This document shows positions 1 to 9,039 of a DNA stretch of 64,000 nucleotides, piece after piece (the first letter of the stretch is position 1; the number at the start of each line of letters is the position of its first letter). The DNA lies in the NCBI GenBank assembly GCA_963971405.1, contig OZ020484.1, forward strand, positions 29,844,770-29,908,769, in the 5' to 3' direction. The stretch comes from Psococerastis gibbosa. Taxonomy: Eukaryota > Arthropoda > Insecta > Psocodea > Psocidae. The notes beneath the pieces were generated by a model that saw nothing but the letters and a program-made list of their open reading frames with translations, was not told the origin of the DNA and did not search any database. Made by a program: the position numbers and the translations under genes.

Positions 1-6
1 CAATAC

Positions 7-2313
7 CTTTCAAGCGTTTGCCACCAATATTCATACTGTCAACAATAACATAGTTAGTTTTACAAAATATTCGCAGCTCCTGAGTCGAACGGAGCCACCG
101 CACAGCACCTGGTCCTAATAATTTATTATCAGGTTCAGTTCCTATCCTCATTCCTTTGATTTTGACTGTTTGTCCATGCCAGGTCGTTCGTAACACTAGA
201 AAGCCATATAAAGCTCTGTACAGATTGAATACTTGCTCAGCCGTTTGTTCCGTCCAGTTTACTATGGATAATTCAGGCTTAATTCTTGGAGCTAGAAAAA
301 GGATTTGCATAAATTAGACGGCAGTACTGTTTATATAGTTGCATGAACGACATGTCAACAACCTAAGGCAGGGATTCCACCAACGTCAATAGTGATATTA
401 AATGTTTTTTGACGTGGTAGCAGACATTTTTAGACAGTCTAAAACTGTCTGCTACCACGTCAAAAAACATTTAATATCACTATTGACGTTGGTGGAATCC
501 CCGCCTAATGGGTTCAGTATTGGCCATGTAGCTCATGAACCATAAGTGAACTGAGATGTTGCATCCGTTCATACAGATGAGCTGAACAGTAGTTGAATTT
601 ACCAATCAGTTCTCAATTCAGTTGGTCACGTCAACAGGTCGAAAAATTGAACAAAGTAATGTTATAAGCTGCCAGTATTGCTATGAGACAAGAATGAATA
701 AAAGGAAGCGGCAGGACGGCTAAATCTCTTTGAAATACCCTACCTTCTACCCTGGTCACTTCCGAAAAAGGTCATCAGATCATGGTTAAAAAAAAGTGTT
801 TTAGTTGGTAGATTTGTTTTTGAACCAACAGTCAGTATAATTCACCATAAACCGGTTTTCAGGTCACCCGTTCAAAAAGGACTGCTTGAATTGGCTGGTC
901 TTTGCCATTTGCAGTTCATCACTTGAATTGATGAACGGATTCAGTAACATTTGGGTGGACTACAAAACACAACGTTGTTTTAGAACTATGATTGAACAAT
1001 GTTCCGGTACCCTAATAATTATTCAATTTTTCCGTCATAAGAACCTTCTCCTGACAATAACAAACACACAAAAAAAAGAAGTGAAACCGGTCCAGCCGTT
1101 CACGCGTGATACCGTGACAAAGGGAAATAGGGATTCATTTTTATGTATAGAGATTAAATTGAGCTCACCATACGTTGCTAATGAATCACACTGCGCTATA
1201 CTGCTTTCCAGACACTCTGGTAATGTGGCTATGGTTTCAATTAGACAGTTTGCGCCGATGCTACCTAATTTACTATGAAGTGAAGGCATCAACTCATCTT
1301 TATCTGTAAACATAATATCATAGCTTGTTTGAAATATTCAATTACTATGAAAAATTATGACAACACCCAATCAACACGAGAATAAATAAATCTAATCAAA
1401 TATAAATATAATGATTTTTACAGTAGCATTACATCATTATAAAGACAATATCTCTTCAAAAACCTTTTGTAATGTGACAATCTACAGACATACTGGCACA
1501 CCTGTGCATATCCAGGAATTGGACGGGGTAAGTGCACCTATGTTACGTCCAACTCCGCAATTCTACAACACTCTCTCAGGTGGCTTATTTTTGTTACTCT
1601 CAATACATGATTGTAACTTGTGACACGGTCTATCCGGCTGCAACTTATCAAGAATCTTAATATGTGTTTGAGTGAAGTATGTCTCTCGTAGAATAGTAAG
1701 TACCATGATCGGACTTGTGGCTGTCTCTAGAGTCTAGACATCGGAGACCTGTCGTAATATTCGCCGGCATTCAGTGAAGTTTAGTTTTACAATGTTTGCA
1801 AGTGAATAATGTAAAAAAAACTGCCATTCTCATAATTTGGATAACTTACCTATATTGCATGTCTCTTGCATTATTACATCACCGGTGTCAAAGTGATGAG
1901 GTTTAATTCTCATTATTGAGATTCCCGCCTCTGAATCTCCCATCATAATTGCATGAATAATTGGGGACGCTCCCCTCCATCTAGGCAGTAGGCTAGCATG
2001 TACATTGATCATGCCACTAAAAAATAATAATTAACGATGCGGCATGGAATTTAGTCAAAATAAGAATTTATAATGAATAATTGAATAAAACAAGGCCGTG
2101 ACTACTTACAGCGGAAAAGCGTCAATTATTTTCTTAGGTATTAAATAGCCAAATGACACTACTACACCAACATCATAAATGGTTGGCGAATTTAACATTG
2201 GAGGCCATTTCCGAACTTTTAAATTGTTTTCCAATGCAAAATGATAAACAGGATTAGGCTTTGTAGTTACTGTCGTGACTATTTCCAGGTTGTTGACAAT
2301 TTCCTGAGTTTTC
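7..2313 (-). CDS. MTFMT: Mitochondrial methionyl-tRNA formyltransferase, 3' four exons (partial)
   Basis: The enzyme formylates initiator Met-tRNA in mitochondria using 10-formyl-THF. Four minus-strand exons join in phase: 2313-2110, 2016-1850, 1303-1169 and 291-7, all with AG acceptors and GT donors (GTAAGT, GTAAGT, GTGAGC, GTATTG). Together they give about 263 codons. The formyltransferase signature [13 protein letters not shown] (Asn and His of the catalytic set) starts the second exon and FDTGDVI (catalytic Asp) follows it. The last two exons match the C-terminal tRNA-binding domain ([18 protein letters not shown] across a junction). The gene continues past base 1. The first exon, which should carry the FFGT-type N-terminal motif, was not found to the right of 2313, so either it is divergent or I missed it. 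No frameshift is seen. Confidence 0.93.
368..505. mobile_element. Foldback MITE, family M1 copy 1
   Basis: The two halves are near-perfect reverse complements around a short loop near 434-445. Ends read GGCAGGGATTCCACC and its complement, and TAA flanks both sides (365-367, 506-508). Related copies lie at 31531-31649 and 48243-48383, sharing the inner block GACGTGGTAGCAGACATT. It lies in an intron of the formyltransferase gene. The TAA/TTAA flanks and GC-rich ends suggest a PIF/Harbinger- or piggyBac-mobilised element; the superfamily is inferred. Confidence 0.8.
1005..1163 (-). mobile_element. Helitron-like 5' end fragment
   Basis: The reverse complement reads TCTCTATACATAAAAATGAA, then CACGCGTGAACGGCTGGACC, then a block ending GTTATTGTCAGGAGAAGG. 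This matches the left part of the element at 40868-41337 on the other strand. Sequence of this type is common at insect Helitron 5' termini. The fragment starts only a few bases after the donor of the exon ending at 1169. Confidence 0.55.
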
Positions 2314-2639
2314 CTGGAAAGAATAATAATAGCGTTGCAATAATTACTAAATAACGTTTAAAGTTATACAGAAATTACCCTGACTTCAGGCTAGACGAGT
2401 TCCCGGCCAGACAATTATGCGGTACCCCTACTTTTCTGATAATTCGAAGCCTAAAACTGCGACTCTTCGCCAAGGTGAATATCCCAGTTAATAATGGCTA
2501 ATCTAAACTTAAACTTAACTGAACTGGTCTCAATTCTAAATAAATCATTGTTGAACAAGAAATTGAAGTCAGTTAAATTTGCCGGCAAAGCTAAGTGATA
2601 ATACTATATTAATGTTATCTCAAATTTTATGACGAGTTA

Positions 2640-2925
2640 AATATGCGGTAGTTACTATTTTTGATCACTATTGGGGTAGTAGTAGTAGCATGGTTTGACC
2701 ATAGAATAGGTTTGACACAGTCCCAGGCCACAGTGTGGGCCCATAGGACTCCAGTGGACCTCCTGATTATAGTGGATTCCGAACCACTTGGGAAACACAG
2801 TGAAGTCACACTATTAGTTCGGAGGGGACCAGGAAAAGTCCTACCATGTTTCCCTACCGGCACTGTGCACACGACCAATTTATCTGCAGTATGAACCTGC
2901 TCTGGGCGGCCGGCTACTATTGGGG
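2640..2925. repeat. Dispersed repeat R-A, copy 1
   Basis: About 210 bases, including the blocks GACACAGTCCCAGGCC and TGGATTCCGAACCACTTGGG, recur with high identity at 30715-30950 in the same orientation, ending in CGGCCGGCTA in both. Open frames across it are not conserved as protein. The element type is not recognised. Confidence 0.7.
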
Positions 2926-4470
2926 TAAATCTTTTTCATCTTTTTACTTCAAAACTTCACGTCGGCATGGCAGTTTTGGCTACTACTTTTTTTGGAGTCT
3001 AGGACCTTAAATGTAGGCTTTCACATGAATTCTACATACCAACAATGATGCAATTTCTTGAGAGAAAATAAGGAAAAGTCATCATTTCCAAAAAAGAGAA
3101 TGCTCCATGACTTTCTTCTGACTTGAATCTTCACTAAGCATTGCTTAGAAGAATAGAAGCTGCATTTAATTTGACGGAACATAACTATATATAATTTCTA
3201 TTTACATAGTAAAACTTTTAAGTCAGACATATTTATTTATATTTTTTTTACGGCGCACGCCGCACGGACTAAACGGAAACGGACTAAAAAAAATAAAAAC
3301 TCATGTTAAGTTCATTGTCTTCAAAAAATTTCGTAATTTTAGCAATTGAAATAACAAATTTAATATAAAATGGAACACTCCATTCTTATTTTATATAAAA
3401 AAACACTGCAATTACTTTTTCTTACCTTAAACGTTATTATAATCCTAAATGCAACCAGTAGCCTATGTACTGGATTTTGATCATAGCATACCTACCTACG
3501 GAAACGATCTATATTCCCTAGATTGGAAATTAACCGTTATCAAATGGCGGAAGGGGCGGAGCTCTAGCAGACGAAATAGTCTCCACAAGAGAAACATTAA
3601 AATTTAGTGTTCAGCTTGTGGAGACTATTGCACACTTTAAAAGCTAAGCATAGAATCCTAGTTTTCAAGCATTCCTGGAGACCTTGACGTGTAAACAAAA
3701 CATAAAAATAAAATGCCCGCTGTACTGCCAATGCGGGCTTTTTTTAACGATGTTTCTTTTAAGTAATTTGCTGCTGAAGCAAATAAAAATGGTATTGAAT
3801 GTAACTCAGTTGTCAGATAATACGTGTAAGTACCTTATTTTACTAGTATTGGCCCTATAATGCGTCATCGTCTGTAGTTTCTAAACCTAACCTAACCACT
3901 TCACCAATTTATTGTTGTAGTGATTTGTAAACATAGTGCAAATATCTATTGGCGTGAAATATCTTCAGCAATCAGTCTACGCATTGCACCTTACCTTACT
4001 GTTTTGTTTAATGCAAACATGCATTACAGTACAATAACTTAATAATCATAATCAGCCTGATGCGAAGGCAAACATGAATGAGGGAAATCATAGCTAACTT
4101 ATGCTAATTTCATTTCACTTCTACCCGCCACCTGAAGTACTTATATAATTATGCAGTTAAACATTGCTTAACTTGAAGCTAGCCTATAATATTATGAAAT
4201 GGGGTTTAACATATTTTACTGTTTCAATAATTATATCAATGGCATCTCTACCAATGCATTTAATTAGGTCTAACGCTGAATCCATAATGGGTTGCTGTCT
4301 GCCAGCCTCGGACACAAAGTACCTATATTCTACTTGAATATATTGTTATCATAACCTATATTTTATAATTCTCTTGTAGGTAGGGTATGTACAAGTTAAC
4401 ATCATTTCCATTTATTGAACGTAACATTAATTAATGTTTCAAATTTGTTTGTTTTTTATTTGAGAAAACT
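2926..4470. other. Intergenic, no gene recognised
   Basis: AT-rich sequence upstream of the formyltransferase exons. It should hold the missing first exon and promoter of that gene, but I could not identify them. A 12-bp stem (AGTCTCCACAAG and its complement, 3579-3631) and a separate GC hairpin near 3715 are the only structures seen. Confidence 0.4.
3713..3742. other. GC hairpin followed by a T run
   Basis: GCCCGC at 3715-3720 pairs with GCGGGC at 3733-3738 across a 12-base loop and is followed by seven Ts. The shape resembles a bacterial intrinsic terminator, but the context is eukaryotic intergenic DNA and no gene ends here, so no function is claimed. Confidence 0.35.
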
Positions 4471-5312
4471 ATCTCGTTCAGAAAGAGTTGGTGGAGAACC
4501 CAAAAGAACAGCCTCCCCAGGATGGGATATTAGCTCCTATCTACACTAAGGATCATCCCACGACAGGGTTCAATAAACACTTTGTACATGCCGATGACGC
4601 AGCTGTTGCAGCACAAGACAAAACGTTCGAGGCGGTTCAGCACGAGTTGGAACTGGCCCTTGGTACCCTAGCTTGTAAGTATTATAAGAACAACTTACTG
4701 AAATCAAATCCATCTATTTTCATCTCCGCAATAAGCAGTCTGACAGAGACAAGAACACTGAGAATCTCTGCACTTGGGTTTTGCTTCTCAGCGGGAGAAT
4801 ACGCAGTTCCTGCGCGCACAACTCGGTTCATGCCAAAAGAGGTGGATGTTGCTCTAAACGAAACGGTGCGAATCATAACGGGCTGTCTCAAACCTACACC
4901 GCTGAGCAAGATGTACCCAATAGCTGTAATTTGCTCCCCCAACAATCAGACGAGCCACAGCTGCTGCTGCTATAGAGAGGTTGAAACAGACGATCTGTAT
5001 GAAGCAAACGTCAAAGCCGTCCAAGCTGCTCGATTTTGGACAACCCACTTATATACTCGTTTTCATGGACACGCGAATATATATAAAGTTCAGACTATGA
5101 AACGCCTACCCCAAATGCAGGCTGAGTCAGTTGTCGCATCATTAGCAAACTCGGCAATTAGGTACTACAATGCCCTGCCCATCAGCCTTACTAATAAAGA
5201 GTTTTCAAGGAGAAGGAAGGAATGTCCACTCTACAGCTTGGACGAGTTCAGGGAACTAAGTAATAATCTCACATATCAAACATTTAACAACAGTTATTTG
5301 AGACAATCATAG
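4470..5312 (+). mobile_element. Jockey/RTE-type LINE fragment, reverse transcriptase C-terminal part
   Basis: One open frame begins near the RT catalytic block (HADDAAVAAQDKTFEAVQ, the [YF]ADD motif with the first residue changed) and runs through LNETVRIITGCLKPTPLSKM, a block typical of non-LTR thumb/connection regions. It stops at 5312. Part of the expected sequence in the middle is scrambled relative to the family, consistent with frameshift or decay. The endonuclease and most of the RT are missing, so it is a 5'-truncated dead copy. Another piece of a similar element lies at 23960-24490. Confidence 0.75.
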
Positions 5313-5664
5313 AAATATTTACTATAGCATACTGATAATAGAATTTCGGTTTGCCGACGAGAACTATTCATTTGGTAGTTCCAATAGAATGTTTGGTTAT
5401 TGTTTTAGGCGCGCGCTGTCGCACCAAGCCCATTCTGGATGCCAGTTACGCAGTTACGTGCGACGAGGTGCATGAAGTATTTCTCAGCGTTTTCCAACCA
5501 GCCTAGCATTGGGATTTCCACATTTCCAACGAAGGCAGCATAAGAGCAAGACCAATTTCAAGCCTTTTATAACAAGTCAATTGAACAAAGGCAGGTAGCC
5601 TTACGTTGTCTGTAGTGTTAATAGTCATGAGTATGCGACATGGCTCTCATAGTCATGAAATAAT

Positions 5665-6055
5665 TAGGGTAGAGCCCATTGTCAGCGGAAGGGGGTGACG
5701 TTTCGGGAGTGGGTGCTACTCCCAGCATCAGGCTAAGTCCTGATGGTTTCAATTGCTCTTGTATTCTACTATGATTTATTAAGTCAATCCGATCCCCTTC
5801 AGGATTTTCCTCGCCGAGGGCCGTGGTCGAGAACTTGCATTTCGATCGGGAGAACGGTAAAATTTAGTTTGAATCCTCGAGGGGATGGGATTTACTCAAT
5901 AATTTTTTTTTATTCTTTTTTTAATTCAGAGTAGAATACAGGAGCAATGAGTCAGTTGGTCAGAAACCTAACCAGTCCTACTAAGGATGATGATGGGAGT
6001 AGCACCCACTTTCAAAACTTCACCCCCTTCCCCTGACAATGGGCTCCGCTCTAAC
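5665..6055. mobile_element. Foldback element with roughly 45-bp inverted ends
   Basis: The left end (GAGCCCATTGTCAG, then AAGGGGGTGA) and right end (TCACCCCCTTCCCCTGACAA) are imperfect inverted copies, followed inward by a second inverted block around GGGAGTAGCACCCACT. The centre is unrelated and codes for nothing recognisable. It is a non-autonomous DNA-transposon-like element, superfamily unknown. Confidence 0.65.
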
Positions 6056-6497
6056 TATTCGATGACTATTCTTTAATGACTATTAACAAACAGGCAATGT
6101 AAGTCCAACTAACCCTATGTTAAATAGTATTACACCATTGCCATTAACCTTTACCAAGTCAAGACCCTAACCAGGCTGTAGCGCCACTGATTAAGGTAAA
6201 ATAATTTATTATATGATAAATCTCTAAACTATTGACTCTTTATTATAAATATGAATAAGACTGCATTAAATTTTCCAAAGGTAATAAAACAAAACAGTAG
6301 GTAAGTAACGAAAACAATTCTCATGGTGTATTAACGAAGACTTTCACGGCCGGAGTCTAACAAGGGGACAGAAGAATCCGGGCTAATAGGCTGTGGTCGA
6401 TTTGAAAGTAGGCTTCCAAACGTTCCATCAACAACTGCGGTCGACATCTTCAGTAGCACTACGTGCACGTACACTTTAAGGATGTATCGCGGAGGTA

Positions 6498-7438
6498 TGG
6501 ACTGACGGAGAGGTAGTCTTTCCATACGGCTCATTAAGATTTTATACTGATGGGTCAAAAATAGAAAACGGAGGTACAGGGGCGGGGGTTTATGGGCCAC
6601 GACTCAACTTAGTCATCCCCATGGGATCCCAACCCACAGTCTTCCAAGCCGAAATACATGCCATGCGGCGCACTGCATTAAACGTGCTTACCGCCACAGC
6701 AAGATATTCATTATCTCCGACAGCATGGCTTCCCTACTTGCGCTGGACTCGAATTGCTACGAGTCCAAGCAGGTGTGGGAATGTGTGCTTGCACTCAACG
6801 CATTGGGGGTGATGAATAAAGTCACCCTCATGTGGGTTCCAGGACACGCCGGGATCAAAGGCAATGAAAATGCCGACGCCTTGGCGAGAGAAGGGAGCGC
6901 GCTACCCTTCATTGGGCCTGAACCCTTCTGCGCCTTCCCGAGAAACCGCCAAACCCTAGAGATTGGCCTATGGGAAGAAAAGAGAAAGGAAGCATACTGG
7001 AAGTCTGTCACAGGCCACAGACAATCCAAAATATTCCTCACTCACTCTAAGAGCTATACCGCCAAAGCACTGAACCTCAGCAAGCCTGAACTTAAGGTAC
7101 TTACAGGTGCACTCACAGGACACTGCCACGTGAACTACCATTTAAAGAACATGGGTAAAGTCTTGAATGACACCTGCCGATTCTGCAAAGAAAAGGCTGA
7201 GACTGCTGAGCATATCATCTGCTCGTGTCCGGCAGTAAAGAACAGACGACTGCTAGCAACGTCCTCTTGGTTTCTATCACCAAGGGAGGCTTGCCAGTTG
7301 GCCCCTGGGCAGTTGTGCAGGTTTTTACGGGACCTGCTGACTGACCAGGACTAAAAGTACGGGGATTCACAATAGATCTTTAAGGTCAAAGTGAGCCAAG
7401 CTCAAGTAGCAGCATCGCCCCATTACTAATCTAATCTA
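6498..7438 (+). mobile_element. 5'-truncated I/Jockey-type LINE with RNase H domain
   Basis: Encodes the RNase H and C-terminal zinc region of a non-LTR element. FYTDGSKIENGGTGAGVYG is readable upstream in a shifted frame, then VTLMWVPGHAGIKGNENADA (RNase H HxG..GNExAD block), then a CRFC...H..C zinc-like motif, ending at 7354. The insertion is exact: ATCGCGGAGGTA occurs at 6486-6497 and 7439-7450 as a 12-bp target duplication. The 3' end is a short CTAAT repeat tail. It inserted into the end of a Penelope-like element. At least one frameshift makes it non-functional. Confidence 0.9.
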
Positions 7439-7757
7439 ATCGCGGAGGTACCGTAGCAACTGACAGATAGACCGGTGCAGGTGTGGTGGGCAGGCGCTCT
7501 CGTTTCTGGTTGGCGTCATTCTCTTTGTTGCTGTTTTGTTGAGGGCTGGATACCATATTTACTTTTAATCCTTCTTCCTTTCTGTTAAAAGTTTTGCGGA
7601 TGTTTATAAATTTCTATGGCCTCCCTGTGTAGTCGGGGGTGGTACGATCAGAAACTAGAGCACCTACGCACCGAACCAACCATACCTGCACCGGTCTGTC
7701 CGTCAGTCACTACGGCACCTCCGCGATACAACCTTAGAAGTGTACGTGTACGTAGTG

Positions 7758-7795
7758 CCATTGAAGATGTCGACCGCAGTTGACGAAACGTTTGG
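7758..7795 (+). ncRNA. Hammerhead-ribozyme-like core, Penelope-family copy
   Basis: CCA (7758-7760) pairs with TGG (7793-7795) as stem I. TTGAAGA replaces CTGAAGA (C3 to T). Stem II GTCGAC/GTTGAC has a 4-base loop instead of the usual 7, and GAAA is intact. The loop is 3 bases shorter than in other copies while both stem strands are kept, which fits a constraint on the stem. Confidence 0.55.
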
Positions 7796-8029
7796 AAGTC
7801 TACTTTCAAATCGACTACGGCCTATTAGCCCGGATTCTTCTGTCTCCTTAATTTTCATGGTAATATGTAGGCTAATAAGAATAATTGAACACTTCTCGTT
7901 GAAGCAAAAATATTGACACGTAAATGCGTAATACAGCAACAGTGGCGACATACTTATAAATTTTAGAACTTAAAGCTCTCAACACAACAACAACGTCCCG
8001 GTATAAAGGTCAGTGCGCAGCCCCCTACC

Positions 8030-8182
8030 CAGTCACTCGCTACGGAGGCACCGAGCTACAACCTTCGAAGTCTAAGCAGCGCCACTGAAGATGTCGACCG
8101 CAGATGTTGACGAAACGTTTGGAAGTTCACTTTCATTTCGACCACGGCCCTTCAGCCCGGATTCTACTGGCTCTTCATAAAA
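8030..8182 (+). mobile_element. Solo Penelope-like terminal repeat
   Basis: Contains the end of the Penelope-like ORF (codons for the SATEDVDRRC-type tail, with the preceding stretch mutated), the ribozyme-like core at 8082-8122 and the downstream signature CGACCACGG...GCCCGGATTCTACTGG. It lacks RT and endonuclease. Copies elsewhere: 27565-27790, 30270-30465, 33600-33852, 53625-54185. Confidence 0.75.
8082..8122 (+). ncRNA. Hammerhead-ribozyme-like core, intact Penelope-family copy
   Basis: In order: CCA (8082-8084), CTGAAGA (8085-8091), one unpaired T, stem II GTCGAC (8093-8098), loop of 7, GTTGAC (8106-8111), GAA, then AC/GT (8115-8118) as a minimal self-complementary stem III, T as the H17 position (8119), and TGG (8120-8122) closing stem I with CCA. 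The predicted cleavage is between 8119 and 8120. Stems I and III are very short, which suggests activity only as a dimer or with tertiary help. The same bases encode ATEDVDR and the stop of the element ORF. Confidence 0.7.
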
Positions 8183-8456
8183 ATTGAATTTACATTGCTC
8201 CTCCATTGGTTCATCGGCTCCCTTTGTTTGAGTAGGTCAAAGTGGCATTAATGGCGCCGTCTGACAGCTGCGCGATCCCTTGCTGAATCAATAGATGAAC
8301 ACTTCGGTCGTTCGGACACCCCCAGAAAAACAGTTTCATACATTCAAAGCCGTATTATATCATAGTGAGATTCTCGTGTGACTTCGTGGAACTTCATCAA
8401 ACTTAAAATTGTAGAAAGAATGACACGCAACTGATCCACAATAAAATATATTAACA

Positions 8457-8489
8457 GTGACCGGTTTCGGTAAGATACCCTCATCAGAC
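8457..8489 (-). ncRNA. Canonical hammerhead-like core, family B
   Basis: On the minus strand: GT, CTGATGA (8487-8481), one unpaired G, stem II GGTA/TACC around TCT, GAA, stem III ACC/GGT with no loop, C as H17 (8459), then AC pairing with GT. All strictly conserved core bases (CUGAUGA and GAAA) are present. Stem III is a palindrome, as in dimer-acting hammerheads of retroelements. Confidence 0.72.
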
Positions 8490-8593
8490 ATAAACAAACA
8501 AATTAAACACGCCATTATATGCATACCAATTAATATTGTATCCCCCACTCCCCATGGTATGTATATAATGGCGTGTTTCATTTGTTTGTTTAT

Positions 8594-8626
8594 GTCTGAT
8601 GATGGTATCTTACCGAAACCGGTCAC
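8594..8626 (+). ncRNA. Canonical hammerhead-like core, family B, second arm
   Basis: Plus strand: GT (8594-8595), CTGATGA (8596-8602), an unpaired T, GGTA (8604-8607), TCT, TACC (8611-8614), GAA, ACC/GGT (8618-8623), C8624, AC. It is the mirror of the core at 8457-8489, differing at the unpaired base. Confidence 0.72.
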
Positions 8627-9039
8627 TGTTAATATATGTTATTGTGGATCAGTTCCGTCTCATTCTTTCTACAATTTTAAGCCGTATTATATGCCGTAAC
8701 CAGCTCCGATTTGCACAAATTTTGAACTCTTTCGACCAGACATCCTCACCGGCAGTATTTTTCTTTTTACAATTTTCTAGTTCAATAACTGTGGCTGATC
8801 ATATTGTACACAAAAATTTAGAGTAATGGATTTCATAAGATATACAGTACATGCATCTTGTGATCTTGTGTGTGGTTGCTATTGCTTCCTGTTTTAAAAG
8901 TTAAAATATTGCCAGTACCTGAACTTGAACTTTATCACTTGTGATAACGGGACAGTGGTGAGAATATCTGACAGCGGCGCGGCTGAGCGACCTCAGACTT
9001 TTTTTTTATTTTTTCCTCGCTTTTATCACTAGGAGGGGT

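Larger units (their letters stand above)
6331..7860 (-). mobile_element. Penelope-like element terminal part, head-to-head, split by a LINE
   Basis: Reading leftward from 7628, the minus strand holds the tail of the GIY-YIG ORF (blocks such as REAIEIYKHPQNFNRKEEG are visible in the 10.7-13.1 kb copy). It continues across a LINE insertion (6498-7438) into the terminal repeat at 6331-6497. From about 7629 the plus strand carries a second, oppositely oriented terminal copy to 7860. This head-to-head arrangement is usual for Penelope-like pseudo-LTRs. The minus-side ribozyme-like core (6419-6463) has lost its GAAA. Confidence 0.75.
8400..8683. mobile_element. Foldback element family B, copy 1, with two ribozyme-like cores
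   Basis: Sequence from about 8403 to 8520 is the reverse complement of 8565-8682 (AATTGTAGAAAGAATGA left, TCATTCTTTCTACAATT right). The spacer holds CCCCCACTCCCC. Each arm carries one hammerhead-like core, so both strands can form one. Related family B elements are at 32653-33203 and 63742-63897; all share ACCGGTTTCGG or its complement. Confidence 0.85.

Noticed and set aside
886..1278. Open frame on the plus strand opposite a formyltransferase exon
   Set aside because: It is a shadow of the minus-strand exon 1303-1169 and the Helitron-like fragment; no homology of its own.
2340..2480. Candidate first exon of the formyltransferase
   Set aside because: The minus-strand frame here lacks the N-terminal FFGT-type motif and the phase does not join cleanly to the exon at 2313.
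3713..3742. Rho-independent terminator and hence bacterial DNA
   Set aside because: Everything around is eukaryotic and there is no upstream bacterial ORF; kept only as a hairpin.
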